A stretch of 64,000 bases of DNA from Arthrobacter citreus. Lineage in GTDB: Bacteria > Actinomycetota > Actinomycetes > Actinomycetales > Micrococcaceae. The notes beneath the pieces are model-generated. The model saw nothing but the letters and a program-made list of their open reading frames with translations, did no database searches and had not been told where the DNA came from. The stretch is taken from contig NZ_VTFV01000002.1 in NCBI RefSeq assembly GCF_009192745.1, positions 124,001 through 188,000 on the forward strand, in the 5' to 3' direction. Made by a program: the position numbers and the translations under genes. This document shows, piece after piece, positions 47,265 to 56,712 of this stretch; position 1 is the stretch's first letter; each line of letters opens with the position of its first letter.

Positions 47265-47974
47265 AGACGCACTTCGGAGGACCAGCTTTAGGATCTGCCA
47301 CGTACAGAAAGGACAGGCCTTGGCCCTGTACTGCAAGCCCGTAATGGGAGGGAGCAGCGGCGCTTACGTCGGTGGCGCCGGCATTTGAGATCTCATCCTC
47401 GGAGTAGCTAGGCGCGGATAGCCACAGGATGTGCCATAGGGTAAACAGCGGCCGCCCACGGGTGGATATGTTTCTAGAATCGGAGAATCATACAGGGGAA
47501 GAGTTCTGAGCTCATGGCGGATGCCTCTGTGCTGGCGCTCAGCGGCCCCAAACTCTCTCTTTCTGCCACTCTGTCGAACTGCCCTCGGAGCCTCAATCTG
47601 GCCTGGTGAGTTAGCGCTCTCAGGCTCAGCGACATTCTGGGTTGGGGCCTATTCCCTGACGATGTAACGGAGGTAGCTGGCCGGGTAGAGCACGCTGGAG
47701 CGCGCCAGCCAGCTGGTCAAGAAGCACTGCGGCGGCCTCGGGGCGGTCGGCGTCCAATCCAGATGTGCGGCAGACGCGCGAGAGTGCCGCCATTGTTCTC
47801 TTGGGTCCTGCACAAGAAAGCCGAAACTCATTTTCCATGCCTCAGCAGGGATGGGGTATCGCCGAGCAACAATGCTTGGCCTCCTCGGTCAGGGCACTTC
47901 AGGCAGCAGCCCTACCCCGCTGTCTGCCAGCAGGCCCGCGCACGACTCCTTGACCACTCGTAAGCCGGTGCTCG

Positions 47975-47988
47975 GTTTCACGTGAAAC
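47975..47988. other. parS: parS site 9
   Basis: Exact GTTTCACGTGAAAC. Confidence 0.95.
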
Positions 47989-48577
47989 GCCGGGAGCAAT
48001 GGCTCTTCTTGCCGCAAACGTCCGGTATCCGGTGTCCCTCCAGCGGCGTTGGCGGGTTGGTGCCACCGACTTTGGATAGTCCCTTCGAGGACTCCTTTGG
48101 AAGCGGTGTTTAGCCCACAAACCGAACGGGACGAACGAAATCGGCTCAACAGAGTAACGGAAGAACCAAAAGGTCCAGCACCAGCAGACCTGTGTGCCAG
48201 TTGGAGGTGTTCACCCTCGGCTAGCCCCTGCCCTGTTGTCGACTTCACGCTGGCATCATGTATTGGGCAAGACTGACTCCCAGTCCCACGGTGCGGACTT
48301 CCGACAAGGACCACAGGACAGGTGCCGGCAGAACTCACGGGTCCGGTTCCGTCGGCGGCCCGCAGGTTCGACCTAGAGACTCCATTGCATCGGGACAGGT
48401 CATGCACGCCTGGCCACCCCGGCCGGCTGGGCTGGTGTGAAACCAGCGGATGACTTGGGAACTGCAACAGTATGTGGGTGCGGTCTGAGTGGATCCTGCA
48501 GGTGTAAATGGCAGGCCAGACATGAAGCCAGCTAAATAAGACTGGACCCGCACCGATGCGGGTAGTCTCGACGAGCT

Positions 48578-48591
48578 GTTTCACGTGAAAC
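48578..48591. other. parS: parS site 10
   Basis: Exact core within the full 16-bp TGTTTCACGTGAAACA; the outermost site, 10.6 kb from oriC. Confidence 0.95.
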
Positions 48592-48634
48592 ACATCCCGC
48601 CCACATGGACAGGGATGCTGGGCGTACCCCACCT

Positions 48635-48686
48635 AACAGGCACGCTGCGCGCACACCACAAAACAGGCACGCTGCGCGCACACCAC
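48635..48686. repeat. Two-copy direct repeat, 27-nt period
   Basis: A 25-nt unit beginning AACAGGCACGCTGCGC and ending ACACCAC occurs at 48635-48659 and, identical, at 48662-48686. Two copies only; not a CRISPR. Confidence 0.9.
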
Positions 48687-48963
48687 CTCGTCCGCCGCCT
48701 CCGGAAATACAGCGGACCTTCACGGACATAGGCCGCTACCAGCAGGGCCTGAAGAATCCCGCTGGTGATCCCGAAGCTCAAGGCAACCATAAAGGTGAGC
48801 GGCGCCGAGCACCCGTTGGCTGAGAGCACGCGAGACAGCACGAGCCGAGACAGCACTCAGCACTAAGTACTATTTCTGGATTAGCCAAGTAACCGGCCTG
48901 GAACACCGAGTAATTTCTCAAGGGATCATGCGTAGGGATTGACCGTCAGCAGGTATCTACCGC

Positions 48964-49542
48964 TCAGTGGCTGACGCTATACCGCAAGTGGAGAACTCGG
49001 TTGCCTGCCACCACGTGAGGATCGCCCAGGGAACGCGGCACATCGACGGCCCCAAAGAACGGTCTGCCGGATCCGAGGACGACAGGAGCAACATCCATTC
49101 GAACCTCGTCAACGAGACCGGCCGCGAGTACCTGCCCTCCGACGTCGCCCGCGGCGACTTCCACAATCCGGTCGCCGGCAAGCTCTTTGGCTTTGGCAAC
49201 AGCTTCTTCCACCCCGCCGACAAAGAAGAACGATCCGCGGGGGTTCCAGCCCTCCGGGGGAGGCCTGTGCGTCACCACGACCATATGGTCCACGCCCGAA
49301 GGGGGCGTGCCGTCCCAGCCATCCGTCAGGTCAAACACACGGCGGCCGGCAATCGTCACACCGATCCGGTCCCAGTAGGCCGTGGTGTAGTCGAAGGAGG
49401 GCTGTGAGACCATAAGCTGCCCGTCAGTACCGAGCGGGACGTCACCGCTGGAGAGCCACTCGAACAATGTCCCCGGCTGGTCGTGTTCATCGGCAATATA
49501 GCCGTCAACGGAGACGGAGCCGTACATGACCACCTGGCTCAT
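48964..49542 (-). CDS. Dihydrofolate reductase/RibD C-terminal family protein
   Basis: A 192-residue protein of the RibD_C fold: VVMYGSVSVDGYIADEHDQP at the start, GRRVFDLTDGWDG, and a late VDEVRMDVAPVVLGSGRPFF. These NADPH-dependent reductases are widespread in actinobacteria with mostly unknown substrates; the riboflavin deaminase domain of RibD is absent. ATG 49542 follows AAGGAGAG. It is a single gene at the edge of the parS region. Confidence 0.9.
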   Translation of the reverse strand: MSQVVMYGSVSVDGYIADEHDQPGTLFEWLSSGDVPLGTDGQLMVSQPSFDYTTAYWDRIGVTIAGRRVFDLTDGWDGTPPSGVDHMVVVTHRPPPEGWNPRGSFFFVGGVEEAVAKAKELAGDRIVEVAAGDVGGQVLAAGLVDEVRMDVAPVVLGSGRPFFGAVDVPRSLGDPHVVAGNRVLHLRYSVSH

Positions 49543-49852
49543 GCCGCTCTCCTTAGCTAGCTTCGGGTGAGCTCAAAATACAGGTCAAGGGTCCCAGCCG
49601 CTAGGGGCGAAGATTGCACAGATTGTGCCGATATCCGTCTAGCGTGGTCAGGCCGGGCCCGGTCCTCCGCGAATCGGCGGCACCGCGCCACTTGGCGCAC
49701 ACATCCGGATTCCATCAGCACGGCAACCCATTTGCTCAGTACGAAGGCAGATCTCCCGGGGACCCAGTAACGGAATGCGACATGGTTTCCGGAGAGGACA
49801 GAGCGATGCCGTGCAGACCGGACCCGGTCTGCACGGCATTTACAGGTGGTTG
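49543..49852. other. Intergenic region with a strong hairpin
   Basis: 310 nt containing the promoter of the reductase gene and, at 49807-49838, a 14-bp perfect stem (TGCCGTGCAGACCG and complement, loop GACC). The hairpin lies 15 nt after the CwlM-like gene stop and is probably its terminator, although the minus strand lacks a T-run. No gene is seen. Confidence 0.6.
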
Positions 49853-51040
49853 CTACAGGCCGGAAACCCTGCGGCGGTCTTCCATGGGGTTGAACCGGCT
49901 GACGTCATCCAGGGCGAGGGTGCCGGTGGGCTGGTCTTCCTCCTCCAGGAGGTACAGGCGCTGGATAGCAATGACAATCGAGTCCGCCACTGTTTGCCGG
50001 AATACGGGATCGGCGAGCCGGTGCGCGTCGTGGAAGTTGCTGAGGTACCCAAGGTCGATGCCCACGGAGGGGATGCCCGGCAGCTTGAGTGTGTCCCAGG
50101 TGCGGGCATGGACCCCAAGGCTTGCCATATCGGTGCGTGCGGCAAGTTCCTTGATCATAAGGATGGCTGCACGCTGGCCGATGGGGGACCGCGGCTCACC
50201 GGTGACGGGCAGGCCCCAGTAGTAGGCGGCAATGCCTGACGCCGCCGGCTGGTCCAGCCAGTCGCAGTGGATGTTCACGTTCAGGCTTGGTGTGCGGCCC
50301 GGAGTTTCCTCGGCGGCGGCAGCGGCATCGAACTCCACTACCTCGGCACCAAACTCCCGCAGGATGCGCTCCACCCGTACGCGGACATCAGTGGCCACGA
50401 GGAGTTCGGTGAGTGGCTCTCCGGTCAGCCGTTCGGTGACGTGCTCGGAGGAGGTCGTGGATTTCCCGGTGTTCAGGGTGATGGTGCGTCCGCGCAGGGC
50501 CGCCGTGGAACGGTCCAACCGTTCGTAGTCACGCAGCGCGTAGGCCTGGCTGGGTGAAATAGCCCGGTTGACGCGTGACATGGCAGTCATCGTGTCGCCG
50601 TCGCACACTCCGGTGCCGGGGATCCCCAGGTTTTCCTGCAGCTCTGCCACGGCATAGCGGGTTCGGACCCCAAATTCTCCGTCAATGTGCCCGTAGTAGA
50701 AACCAAGGTGAGAGAGGTGCCGCTGCAGCTCAGCGACATCGTCGCCGCGCACTGCAGGCTGGTCCTCGGCGAACGCAAGCACCCGGTCGCCAAAACGGAA
50801 CTGTGCCTCCGCCAGGGCCCGCTGGGTGTCGGGCCCTGCCACGCCGTCGACAATCAGTCCGCGGCTCTGCTGGAAGGCGCGCACGGCGGCGTCTACATGG
50901 TCGTCGAAGACCGCGGGATTATTGACCGAGTCGGGGGCGAGGTAGGACATGGAAATGCCGGCACGCAGCAGCGCTTCACGAAGCGCCACCACGCGCCGGC
51001 TGGAGTCCAGCCTCCGCAGACTCTCGTCCGTCGGATGCAT
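49853..51040 (-). CDS. cwlM: CwlM-like peptidoglycan-binding/amidase-fold protein
   Basis: A 395-residue protein with two N-terminal peptidoglycan-binding repeats (about 12-80 and 93-160; DGVAGPDTQRALAE, DGEFGVRTRYAVAELQ) and a C-terminal amidase_3 fold (about 183-370). The zinc site is eroded: the usual DPGHGG is TGKS at 191-194, and the catalytic Glu position before GYLSN is Asp329; His258 in NIHCD remains. No signal peptide is present, so it is cytosolic. In mycobacteria cytosolic CwlM is a PknB substrate that stimulates MurA and binds FhaA and MurJ. The position after trxB-trxA matches. Confidence 0.9.
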   Translation of the reverse strand: MHPTDESLRRLDSSRRVVALREALLRAGISMSYLAPDSVNNPAVFDDHVDAAVRAFQQSRGLIVDGVAGPDTQRALAEAQFRFGDRVLAFAEDQPAVRGDDVAELQRHLSHLGFYYGHIDGEFGVRTRYAVAELQENLGIPGTGVCDGDTMTAMSRVNRAISPSQAYALRDYERLDRSTAALRGRTITLNTGKSTTSSEHVTERLTGEPLTELLVATDVRVRVERILREFGAEVVEFDAAAAAEETPGRTPSLNVNIHCDWLDQPAASGIAAYYWGLPVTGEPRSPIGQRAAILMIKELAARTDMASLGVHARTWDTLKLPGIPSVGIDLGYLSNFHDAHRLADPVFRQTVADSIVIAIQRLYLLEEEDQPTGTLALDDVSRFNPMEDRRRVSGL

Positions 51041-51048
51041 AGTGGGAC

Positions 51049-51375
51049 CTACTTCAGGTAGGCCGCGAATTCCTGCTCAAGGACCTGCTTCGGCTTCGCG
51101 CCGATAGACGTGGCCGCAACCTCACCGCCCTTGAAGACGTAGACCGCCGGAATGGAGGTGATGCCATACTTGGCCGCGATGGCGGGGTTGTCATCCACGT
51201 TGACCTTCACGACGTCCACCTTGTCCGAGTACTCAGCGGCGATGTCATCCAGGATGGGGGAGAGCATGCGGCACGGTCCGCACCACTCGGCCCAGAAATC
51301 CACGATGACCGGCTTGTCGGCTGCCAGCACGTCGGTGCTGAACGAGGAATCCGTTACGTCTTTGGCGTTGCTCAT
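51049..51375 (-). CDS. trxA: Thioredoxin
   Basis: A 108-residue thioredoxin with the redox motif WAEWCGPCRM at residues about 28-37 and the conserved cis-Pro loop GITSIPAVYVF. ATG 51375 follows AAGGAG. It reduces disulfides using electrons from the trxB product, whose gene lies 22 nt upstream in the same direction. Confidence 0.97.
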   Translation of the reverse strand: MSNAKDVTDSSFSTDVLAADKPVIVDFWAEWCGPCRMLSPILDDIAAEYSDKVDVVKVNVDDNPAIAAKYGITSIPAVYVFKGGEVAATSIGAKPKQVLEQEFAAYLK

Positions 51376-51397
51376 GGTTCTTGCTCCTTGTGGATCT

Positions 51398-52432
51398 CTA
51401 GACGGAAGCGTTTTCGGAAACGGTTTCCGACGCCGGGGTGGGAACGGTGGCTGCGGTCGCCGCGGAGGCAACGTCTGCCAGGTAATGCTCGACGTCGAGG
51501 GCGGCTACGCAGCCGGACCCGGCGGCGGTGATGGCCTGGCGGTAGGTCGGGTCGATAACGTCGCCGGCGGCGAAGACGCCCGGGAGGGAGGTCTTCGAGG
51601 TGCGTCCCTGGACGGCGATGGTACCGGCTTCGGTCAGTTCCAGCTGCTCGCGGACCAGGTCTACGCGCGGGTCGTTGCCGATCGCCACGAAGATACCGGT
51701 TACGGCGAGTTCGGACTCTGCTCCGTCAACCGTGTTGCGAAGCCGCAGGCCCGTGACCTTGTCTTCGCCGTGGATACCAACAACCTCGGAATCCCAGACG
51801 AAGCGGATCTTCTCGTTTGCCAGGGCACGGTCCTGCATGATCTTGGAAGCGCGGAGCGTGTTGCGGCGGTGAACGATGGTTACCGAGGAAGCGAATTTGG
51901 TAAGGAACAGTGCCTCTTCCAGTGCGGAGTCCCCGCCGCCGATCACGGCGATGTCCTGGCCCTTGAAGAAGAAACCGTCGCAGGTTGCGCACCAGCTCAC
52001 GCCGCGGCCGGAAAGCCGCTTCTCATCGTCGAGTCCCAGCTCGCGGTAGGCGGAGCCGGTGGAGATGATCACCGAGCGGGCCAGGAAGGTTTCCCCGGTA
52101 CCGATGGTCACCTTCTTGATGTCGCCGGCAAGGTCCACCGAGGTGACGTCCTCAAAGAGGATCTCGGTACCGAACCGGTCGGCCTGCTTCTCGAGGCCTG
52201 CCATCAGGTCAGGACCCATGATGCCTTCCGGGAAGCCCGGGAAGTTCTCCACGTCAGTGGTGTTCATCAGTTCGCCGCCGGCGGTGACCGAGCTGGCGAT
52301 CAGCAGAGGCTTGAGGTTCGCCCGGGCCGTGTAAATGGCGGCGGTGTAACCGGAAGGGCCGGATCCAACGATGATGACATCTCGGATTTCCTGGCCGGAA
52401 CCAGCGGCTTCGGGACGAATATCTGTGCTCAC
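51398..52432 (-). CDS. trxB: Thioredoxin reductase
   Basis: A 344-residue flavoprotein. [20 protein letters not shown] is the FAD-binding fold, [13 protein letters not shown] carries the CxxC redox pair (CATC), and [15 protein letters not shown] is the NADPH site. GTG 52432 is the likely start: GGAAAGAGG lies upstream, and the region before it is not conserved in style. A 30-residue Ala/Thr-rich C-terminal extension is present. It pairs with trxA. Confidence 0.97.
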   Translation of the reverse strand: MSTDIRPEAAGSGQEIRDVIIVGSGPSGYTAAIYTARANLKPLLIASSVTAGGELMNTTDVENFPGFPEGIMGPDLMAGLEKQADRFGTEILFEDVTSVDLAGDIKKVTIGTGETFLARSVIISTGSAYRELGLDDEKRLSGRGVSWCATCDGFFFKGQDIAVIGGGDSALEEALFLTKFASSVTIVHRRNTLRASKIMQDRALANEKIRFVWDSEVVGIHGEDKVTGLRLRNTVDGAESELAVTGIFVAIGNDPRVDLVREQLELTEAGTIAVQGRTSKTSLPGVFAAGDVIDPTYRQAITAAGSGCVAALDVEHYLADVASAATAATVPTPASETVSENASV

Positions 52433-52615
52433 GTGCTGTGAACCTCTTTCCTGGTGTTTCCTTGGCTTTTTGGAGTTCCGGTAGAACGATGCTGGCGGAA
52501 CACTTCGAACCGCTAACCACACCTCACAACACTGACAGGGAACAGCTTATTCCGAATGGCTCCCGCGTCACATGATGGGCTGCCGGGCCGGTTCCCGGCA
52601 GCCTGAATGCGTGGA

Positions 52616-54136
52616 TCAGGACACTCCGATTTCAGCGATACGAAGGCCCCAGGGATACTCCGCCTGCACTCCGCTGAGGCGTGGCAGCTGGGTGAAGTTG
52701 ATGATCACGTAACTCGCCGACGCCGGTTCCCCGTCCGGGCCCTTGGGCACGGTGATGGAGGTGGTCGGTCCGGTGAAGCCGCTCTGTGCCACAGTGGTGG
52801 CTCCGTCCAGGGAAGGGGAGTCGTTGAGCATCACGGAGAAGTTGCCGCCGCTGCCGTTCAGCTGGGTGATGTCCACCTTGGTGATGGCGGATTCCTCTTC
52901 CAGTTCCACGACGAGGGCCAGGCTCGGTGCGAGGCCGCCGAAGGTATCCGAGGCATAGACGTAGCTGGACCAGTAGCTGGCCGCATTGCCGTCGATGATC
53001 TGCGGCAGGGCGGCGTCGTTCACCGAATCGAGTTCCTGGTTCCCGGGGACCAGCCGTGTGATTCCCGCGGTGACGGGGGCAGGAAGCGCCGCACCGGGGA
53101 CATCGGCAGGTTCCTCGGTGGTTGCCGGTGACTGGGCAACCGTCGCCGAGGGATCATCGGAGGCGAACATGTCCCCGACCCGGCCAAGGTTGCTGAAGAC
53201 GAGCACCACTGCCACCAGCAGGATGACGCTGAGGATGCCGCCTACCAGGAGGCGCCCGGATTTCCGGTCGCCGCCCCGGGCTGGCTGGTCGTCATCGTCG
53301 TCGTAGCCGTCGTACTCTTCCTCGGCTTCGTATTCCGCACCCAGAGCCGTGCGCGGGAAGTTCGAGGCCCTGCGGTCTCCGGAACCGGCCGTTGCATAGC
53401 CTTCGGCCGGGAAATCGTCCTCGTCTTCCCAGCGGCTCACCTTGGGTGACTGCACGGGGGTGTCGCGGGTTGGCGCCGAGTAGGCGGCTGTGCGCGGGCT
53501 CTGGCTGGGCGGCGGAGGCACGACGGCGGCACCCGTTGCGGCCTCGGCGGGGGCCTCCTGCGGGCCACCGTATTCCAGGTCCCGTTCAGCTTCTGCCTCA
53601 GCACCTGCCCCGGCAGCTCCTGCCGCGCCGGCACCGGTTGCCCCGGCTGCGCGCCCGAAGCGCGGAAGGTGGGGCTTGGGCAGGTTGGAGAGCAGCGGCT
53701 TGCGGTCCCTCGGAGCGTGCTCTTCGACGTAGCGGTCTTCCTCGACCGTCTCCGGTTCACGCGAGCGGGCTACGCCGAAGATCTCCGACCCGAGTGTGTC
53801 CGTAAAGAACGGCTCCACGTAGGGCGCGTCGCGCTCGATGACCAGGTCAAGCAGGTCGGCAGCGCTGCCGTTTGAAGTGACCAGGTAGGTGCGTCCGTCA
53901 CTGACGCCCAGATCGAGGATCTGGACCGTGGAGTGACGCTCGCCAATCGCGATTTCGCGGGCGCTGGCGCTGACCTGGCTGGCGTTCTGGGGTGCAGCGA
54001 CGAGGATGCTCACGGCACGGTTGAGCACCTGGTCCACGCCGTCGAGGACGAGGTCATTCTCTGCTGAGGCCAGGACCTGTGCGGTGACCTTGTATCGGCC
54101 GCCCAGCACTGAACCAGCATTTACCGGCTGTGGCAC
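52616..54136 (-). CDS. Pseudokinase/carbohydrate-binding-like membrane protein (split MviN C-terminal partner)
   Basis: The 506-residue form starts at GTG 54136 behind GGGAGGAACAC. Residues 8-130 resemble the N-lobe of a PASTA-type kinase (GGRYKVTAQVL...LNRAVSILVA) but lack the Gly-rich loop, the ATP Lys (Ser in AVSIL) and the HRD/DFG motifs. A long Pro/Ala/Glu/Asp linker precedes a membrane helix at about 296-317 (LLVGGILSVILLVAVVLVF) and an extracellular discoidin-like beta domain at about 360-506. Mycobacterial MviN carries the same order fused behind the MurJ flippase; here murJ is the next gene upstream. Confidence 0.8.
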   Translation of the reverse strand: MPQPVNAGSVLGGRYKVTAQVLASAENDLVLDGVDQVLNRAVSILVAAPQNASQVSASAREIAIGERHSTVQILDLGVSDGRTYLVTSNGSAADLLDLVIERDAPYVEPFFTDTLGSEIFGVARSREPETVEEDRYVEEHAPRDRKPLLSNLPKPHLPRFGRAAGATGAGAAGAAGAGAEAEAERDLEYGGPQEAPAEAATGAAVVPPPPSQSPRTAAYSAPTRDTPVQSPKVSRWEDEDDFPAEGYATAGSGDRRASNFPRTALGAEYEAEEEYDGYDDDDDQPARGGDRKSGRLLVGGILSVILLVAVVLVFSNLGRVGDMFASDDPSATVAQSPATTEEPADVPGAALPAPVTAGITRLVPGNQELDSVNDAALPQIIDGNAASYWSSYVYASDTFGGLAPSLALVVELEEESAITKVDITQLNGSGGNFSVMLNDSPSLDGATTVAQSGFTGPTTSITVPKGPDGEPASASYVIINFTQLPRLSGVQAEYPWGLRIAEIGVS

Positions 54137-54302
54137 GTGTTCCTCCCGTGGAAACGGCTGTGACTGCAAGCTGTGTTGCCACCGGCGCCGGTAGGGCGGC
54201 CGGTGTGGACCAAGGCAGTATCTTCAGGGCCAAACCCATCCGGTACTGCCCACTTTGTACCCATGCTACCCGCGCGGGGAGCCAAAGCCTGAGTTGGTCG
54301 TC

Positions 54303-55970
54303 TTAGCCCCGGCGCTGGATCTTGGCCAGAAGCGGTTTAAGGAGGGCGTCGAGCTCCCGGACTTTCAGCACCCGCAGCATGGCGAAATAGACGGCGGCCA
54401 TCAGCGCGCCGCAGATCATCAGGACCACGGTGGCAGTGGAGAGGGAACGCCAGGCGAAGCCGTCGGCGCTGTATCCGCCCAGGAGGGCAAGTCCAGCGGC
54501 GCCGGCGGCAGCGGAGACAAGAGCGGCAACGGTGAGCCGCACGTGGACGTCGAAGATGTGTCCTGCCCCGTAGCTGCCCAGTTTGCGGGTAAGGAAAACA
54601 TGGCTGAGCACCACGGCGGCAATGTTTCCTATCGAGTAGGCGATCGCCAGGCCATAGACGATCCGGTCCGCTGGAAGGGCAGCTGCGCCCAGCGCCAGGC
54701 CGATGCCCAGGACGGCGAGGATCACCTGCATGATCATTGGTGTCTTGGCGTCTTCGTTGGCGTAGAAGGCCCTGTTCATGAGGAAGGTGGCGCTGAGGAA
54801 CGGTGAGCTTACGGCCAGGAGGACGAGCACCTGCCCCTGGATCGCCGCAGAAGCGTTCGAACCGCCGCCGAACCACATGCCGATTGGTCCGGCGAGTACC
54901 ACCATGACTGCGGCACAGAACACCGTGGCTACGCCAATGACACGCAGGCCGCGCGAAATAGTGGCCCGAACGGCGTCGAGGTTCCTTTCCACATACGCGT
55001 GGGACATGCGGTTAAAAAGAACGGTGGCCAGCGAGAGGGCGATGACTGAGTGCGGAATGATGTACAGCATTGCCGCAGTCTCAAGGTTGACCTGCCCGGC
55101 GATCTGCTGCGGCGGATCCATCGCCAGGAACGCGGGCCTGGCATCGGTGGCGATCGTGGCCACATTTGTGTAGACGAGGTAGGCCCCGTTACCCACCAGC
55201 ATGGTGATGATGGTCCATTTGGCCACCCGGGCGGTATCTCCCAGCCCTACGCCGCGCAGGCCAAAGGAAGGCCGCAGGCCCAGCCCCAGCTTCTTCAGCG
55301 GGAACAGCAGGACCAGTGCCTGCATGGCAACGCCGAGCGTGGTGCTGCCGGCCAGGATCAAGGTGGCCGTGGGCGTCCAGTTATCCGGTGAGAACTGTTC
55401 CGTGGTTTCCCTGCCGATCAGGGAAATGAACAGAATCAGCCCGCCGATCGCCACCAGGTTGTTGACCACGGGCGCCCACATATAGGCGCCGAAGCGGCCA
55501 TTGGCGTTCAGTACCTGGCCGATCACGGCGTAGGCGCCGTAGAAGAATATCTGCGGCATCAGCCAGTAAGCGAACGTGGTGGCCAGGGCCAGCTGGTCCC
55601 CGGTCAGGCGGGTAATCAGGGGAAGAATGAGCGGAGCGGCAACGGTAACCACAAGGGCAACAGCGGCCAGGAACATCAGGCTCAGCGTCATGATCCGCGA
55701 CACGTAGTCGGTGCCGCGGTCTTCGCGTTTGCTGGCCTTGATGATCTGCGGGACCAGCACGGCGTTGAAGACGCCGCCGGCTACCAGCAGGTAGATGAAG
55801 TTGGGCAGGACGTTGGCGACGCCGAAGAGGTCGGTGACGCCGGCAGTGCTGCCAATCGCTACCGCTAGCAGGGAGGTACGGACCAGCCCGAGTACACGGG
55901 AGACCATGGTTCCCGCGGCCATCACGGCACTGGAGCGGGCGGTACTGGGAGCAGGATTCTGTACGGCCAT
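54303..55970 (-). CDS. murJ: Lipid II flippase MurJ (MviN)
   Basis: A 555-residue protein of 14 membrane helices (MOP superfamily). AAGTMVSRVLGLVRTSLLAV is the first helix with the Arg residues essential in MurJ, and DLFGVANVLPNFIYLLVAGG follows. It flips lipid II across the membrane. It lacks the C-terminal pseudokinase region found in mycobacterial MviN, which is encoded by the downstream gene 166 nt away. Confidence 0.95.
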   Translation of the reverse strand: MAVQNPAPSTARSSAVMAAGTMVSRVLGLVRTSLLAVAIGSTAGVTDLFGVANVLPNFIYLLVAGGVFNAVLVPQIIKASKREDRGTDYVSRIMTLSLMFLAAVALVVTVAAPLILPLITRLTGDQLALATTFAYWLMPQIFFYGAYAVIGQVLNANGRFGAYMWAPVVNNLVAIGGLILFISLIGRETTEQFSPDNWTPTATLILAGSTTLGVAMQALVLLFPLKKLGLGLRPSFGLRGVGLGDTARVAKWTIITMLVGNGAYLVYTNVATIATDARPAFLAMDPPQQIAGQVNLETAAMLYIIPHSVIALSLATVLFNRMSHAYVERNLDAVRATISRGLRVIGVATVFCAAVMVVLAGPIGMWFGGGSNASAAIQGQVLVLLAVSSPFLSATFLMNRAFYANEDAKTPMIMQVILAVLGIGLALGAAALPADRIVYGLAIAYSIGNIAAVVLSHVFLTRKLGSYGAGHIFDVHVRLTVAALVSAAAGAAGLALLGGYSADGFAWRSLSTATVVLMICGALMAAVYFAMLRVLKVRELDALLKPLLAKIQRRG

Positions 55971-56038
55971 TATGTCCTTATGCTCTCACCCGTTGGGCCC
56001 TTTTCCTCAAAACCGGGGGCTGGCCGCCCCGCGCGGCG

Positions 56039-56569
56039 TCAGCGGTACTTGGGCAGGACTTCGCGGGCCAGATCGGCGATACGGCGCTCATTGGGGAAGG
56101 ACAGGCGCCTGCCCAGGACTGCCAGCGGAACCCAGGCGACGTCCACTGCCTCGTGGTCCGGATCATTCTCGATGGTCAGTTCCCCGCCTACGGCTTCGAG
56201 GAGGTAGTGGTGCACTGTCTTGTGCACCCGGTGCCCGCTCACGGTGAACCAGTAGTCGATGCTGCCCAGCGGCGTGAGGATCCGTCCGTCGATCCCGGTT
56301 TCCTCGGCGATCTCCCTCACCGCGGCCTGCTCGTTGTCTTCTGCGTCCTCGGGATGGCCCTTGGGCAGGCACCATTCAAGGCGGCCGCCGCGGTTGAGCC
56401 GGGCGATGATCGCTACGGGCAGGTCGGGATCCGTGCAGTTGACCACAATTCCGCCGGCGGAAACTTCTTCCACTGTGGGAAGTGCCGCATGTGCCGGATG
56501 CGCGGCTGAGCTGCCCATTGACGCTGTCAATGGGGTCCGCTTGGGCGCACTCGGGACGGGATGGGCCAT
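56039..56569 (-). CDS. Nudix hydrolase
   Basis: A 176-residue protein. The Nudix box is complete: GHPEDAEDNEQAAV followed by REIAEETG. AGGIVVN at the start and VAWVPLAVL in the last third fit an MutT-like fold. It hydrolyses nucleoside-diphosphate derivatives; the substrate is unknown. In actinobacteria it commonly lies between murJ and cca, as here. The true start may be the internal ATG 17 codons later (MGSSAAHPA). Confidence 0.92.
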   Translation of the reverse strand: MAHPVPSAPKRTPLTASMGSSAAHPAHAALPTVEEVSAGGIVVNCTDPDLPVAIIARLNRGGRLEWCLPKGHPEDAEDNEQAAVREIAEETGIDGRILTPLGSIDYWFTVSGHRVHKTVHHYLLEAVGGELTIENDPDHEAVDVAWVPLAVLGRRLSFPNERRIADLAREVLPKYR

Positions 56570-56712
56570 ACCCCCACTGTAACTATCTTTGCCTGCCGAT
56601 GATGACCGTTCACAGCTGGACCCCTTGGCACCGCGCCAACCCCGGCGTGTCCGGGCCGCGGAGCGGACGCATTGTCCGCAGGGGCTGGATTATCTGGCAC
56701 GCTTAAAGCACT

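Larger units (their letters stand above)
45757..48963. other. Gene-poor parS region
   Basis: 3.2 kb with no ORF that shows actinobacterial codon bias, a ribosome-binding site and a recognisable domain together. Open frames here are short, cross parS sites (reading FHVK or VSRET) and look random. Seven parS-type sites lie inside it, plus a 27-nt-period direct repeat at 48635-48686. It separates parB from the trxB-trxA-cwlM cluster, which directly follows parB in many actinobacteria. It probably acts as centromere DNA rather than coding sequence (inference). Confidence 0.75.

Noticed and set aside
47626-47838. Possible gene remnant of 70 codons
   Set aside because: The stretch around AALSRVCRTSGLDADRPEAA looks somewhat protein-like, but no family could be named and no neighbouring remnant was seen.
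47889-48632. 247-codon minus-strand open frame in the parS region
   Set aside because: It crosses two parS sites, lacks codon bias and family features, and has no ribosome-binding site; judged random.
48635-48686. CRISPR-like direct repeat
   Set aside because: Only two copies with a 2-nt spacing and no cas genes.
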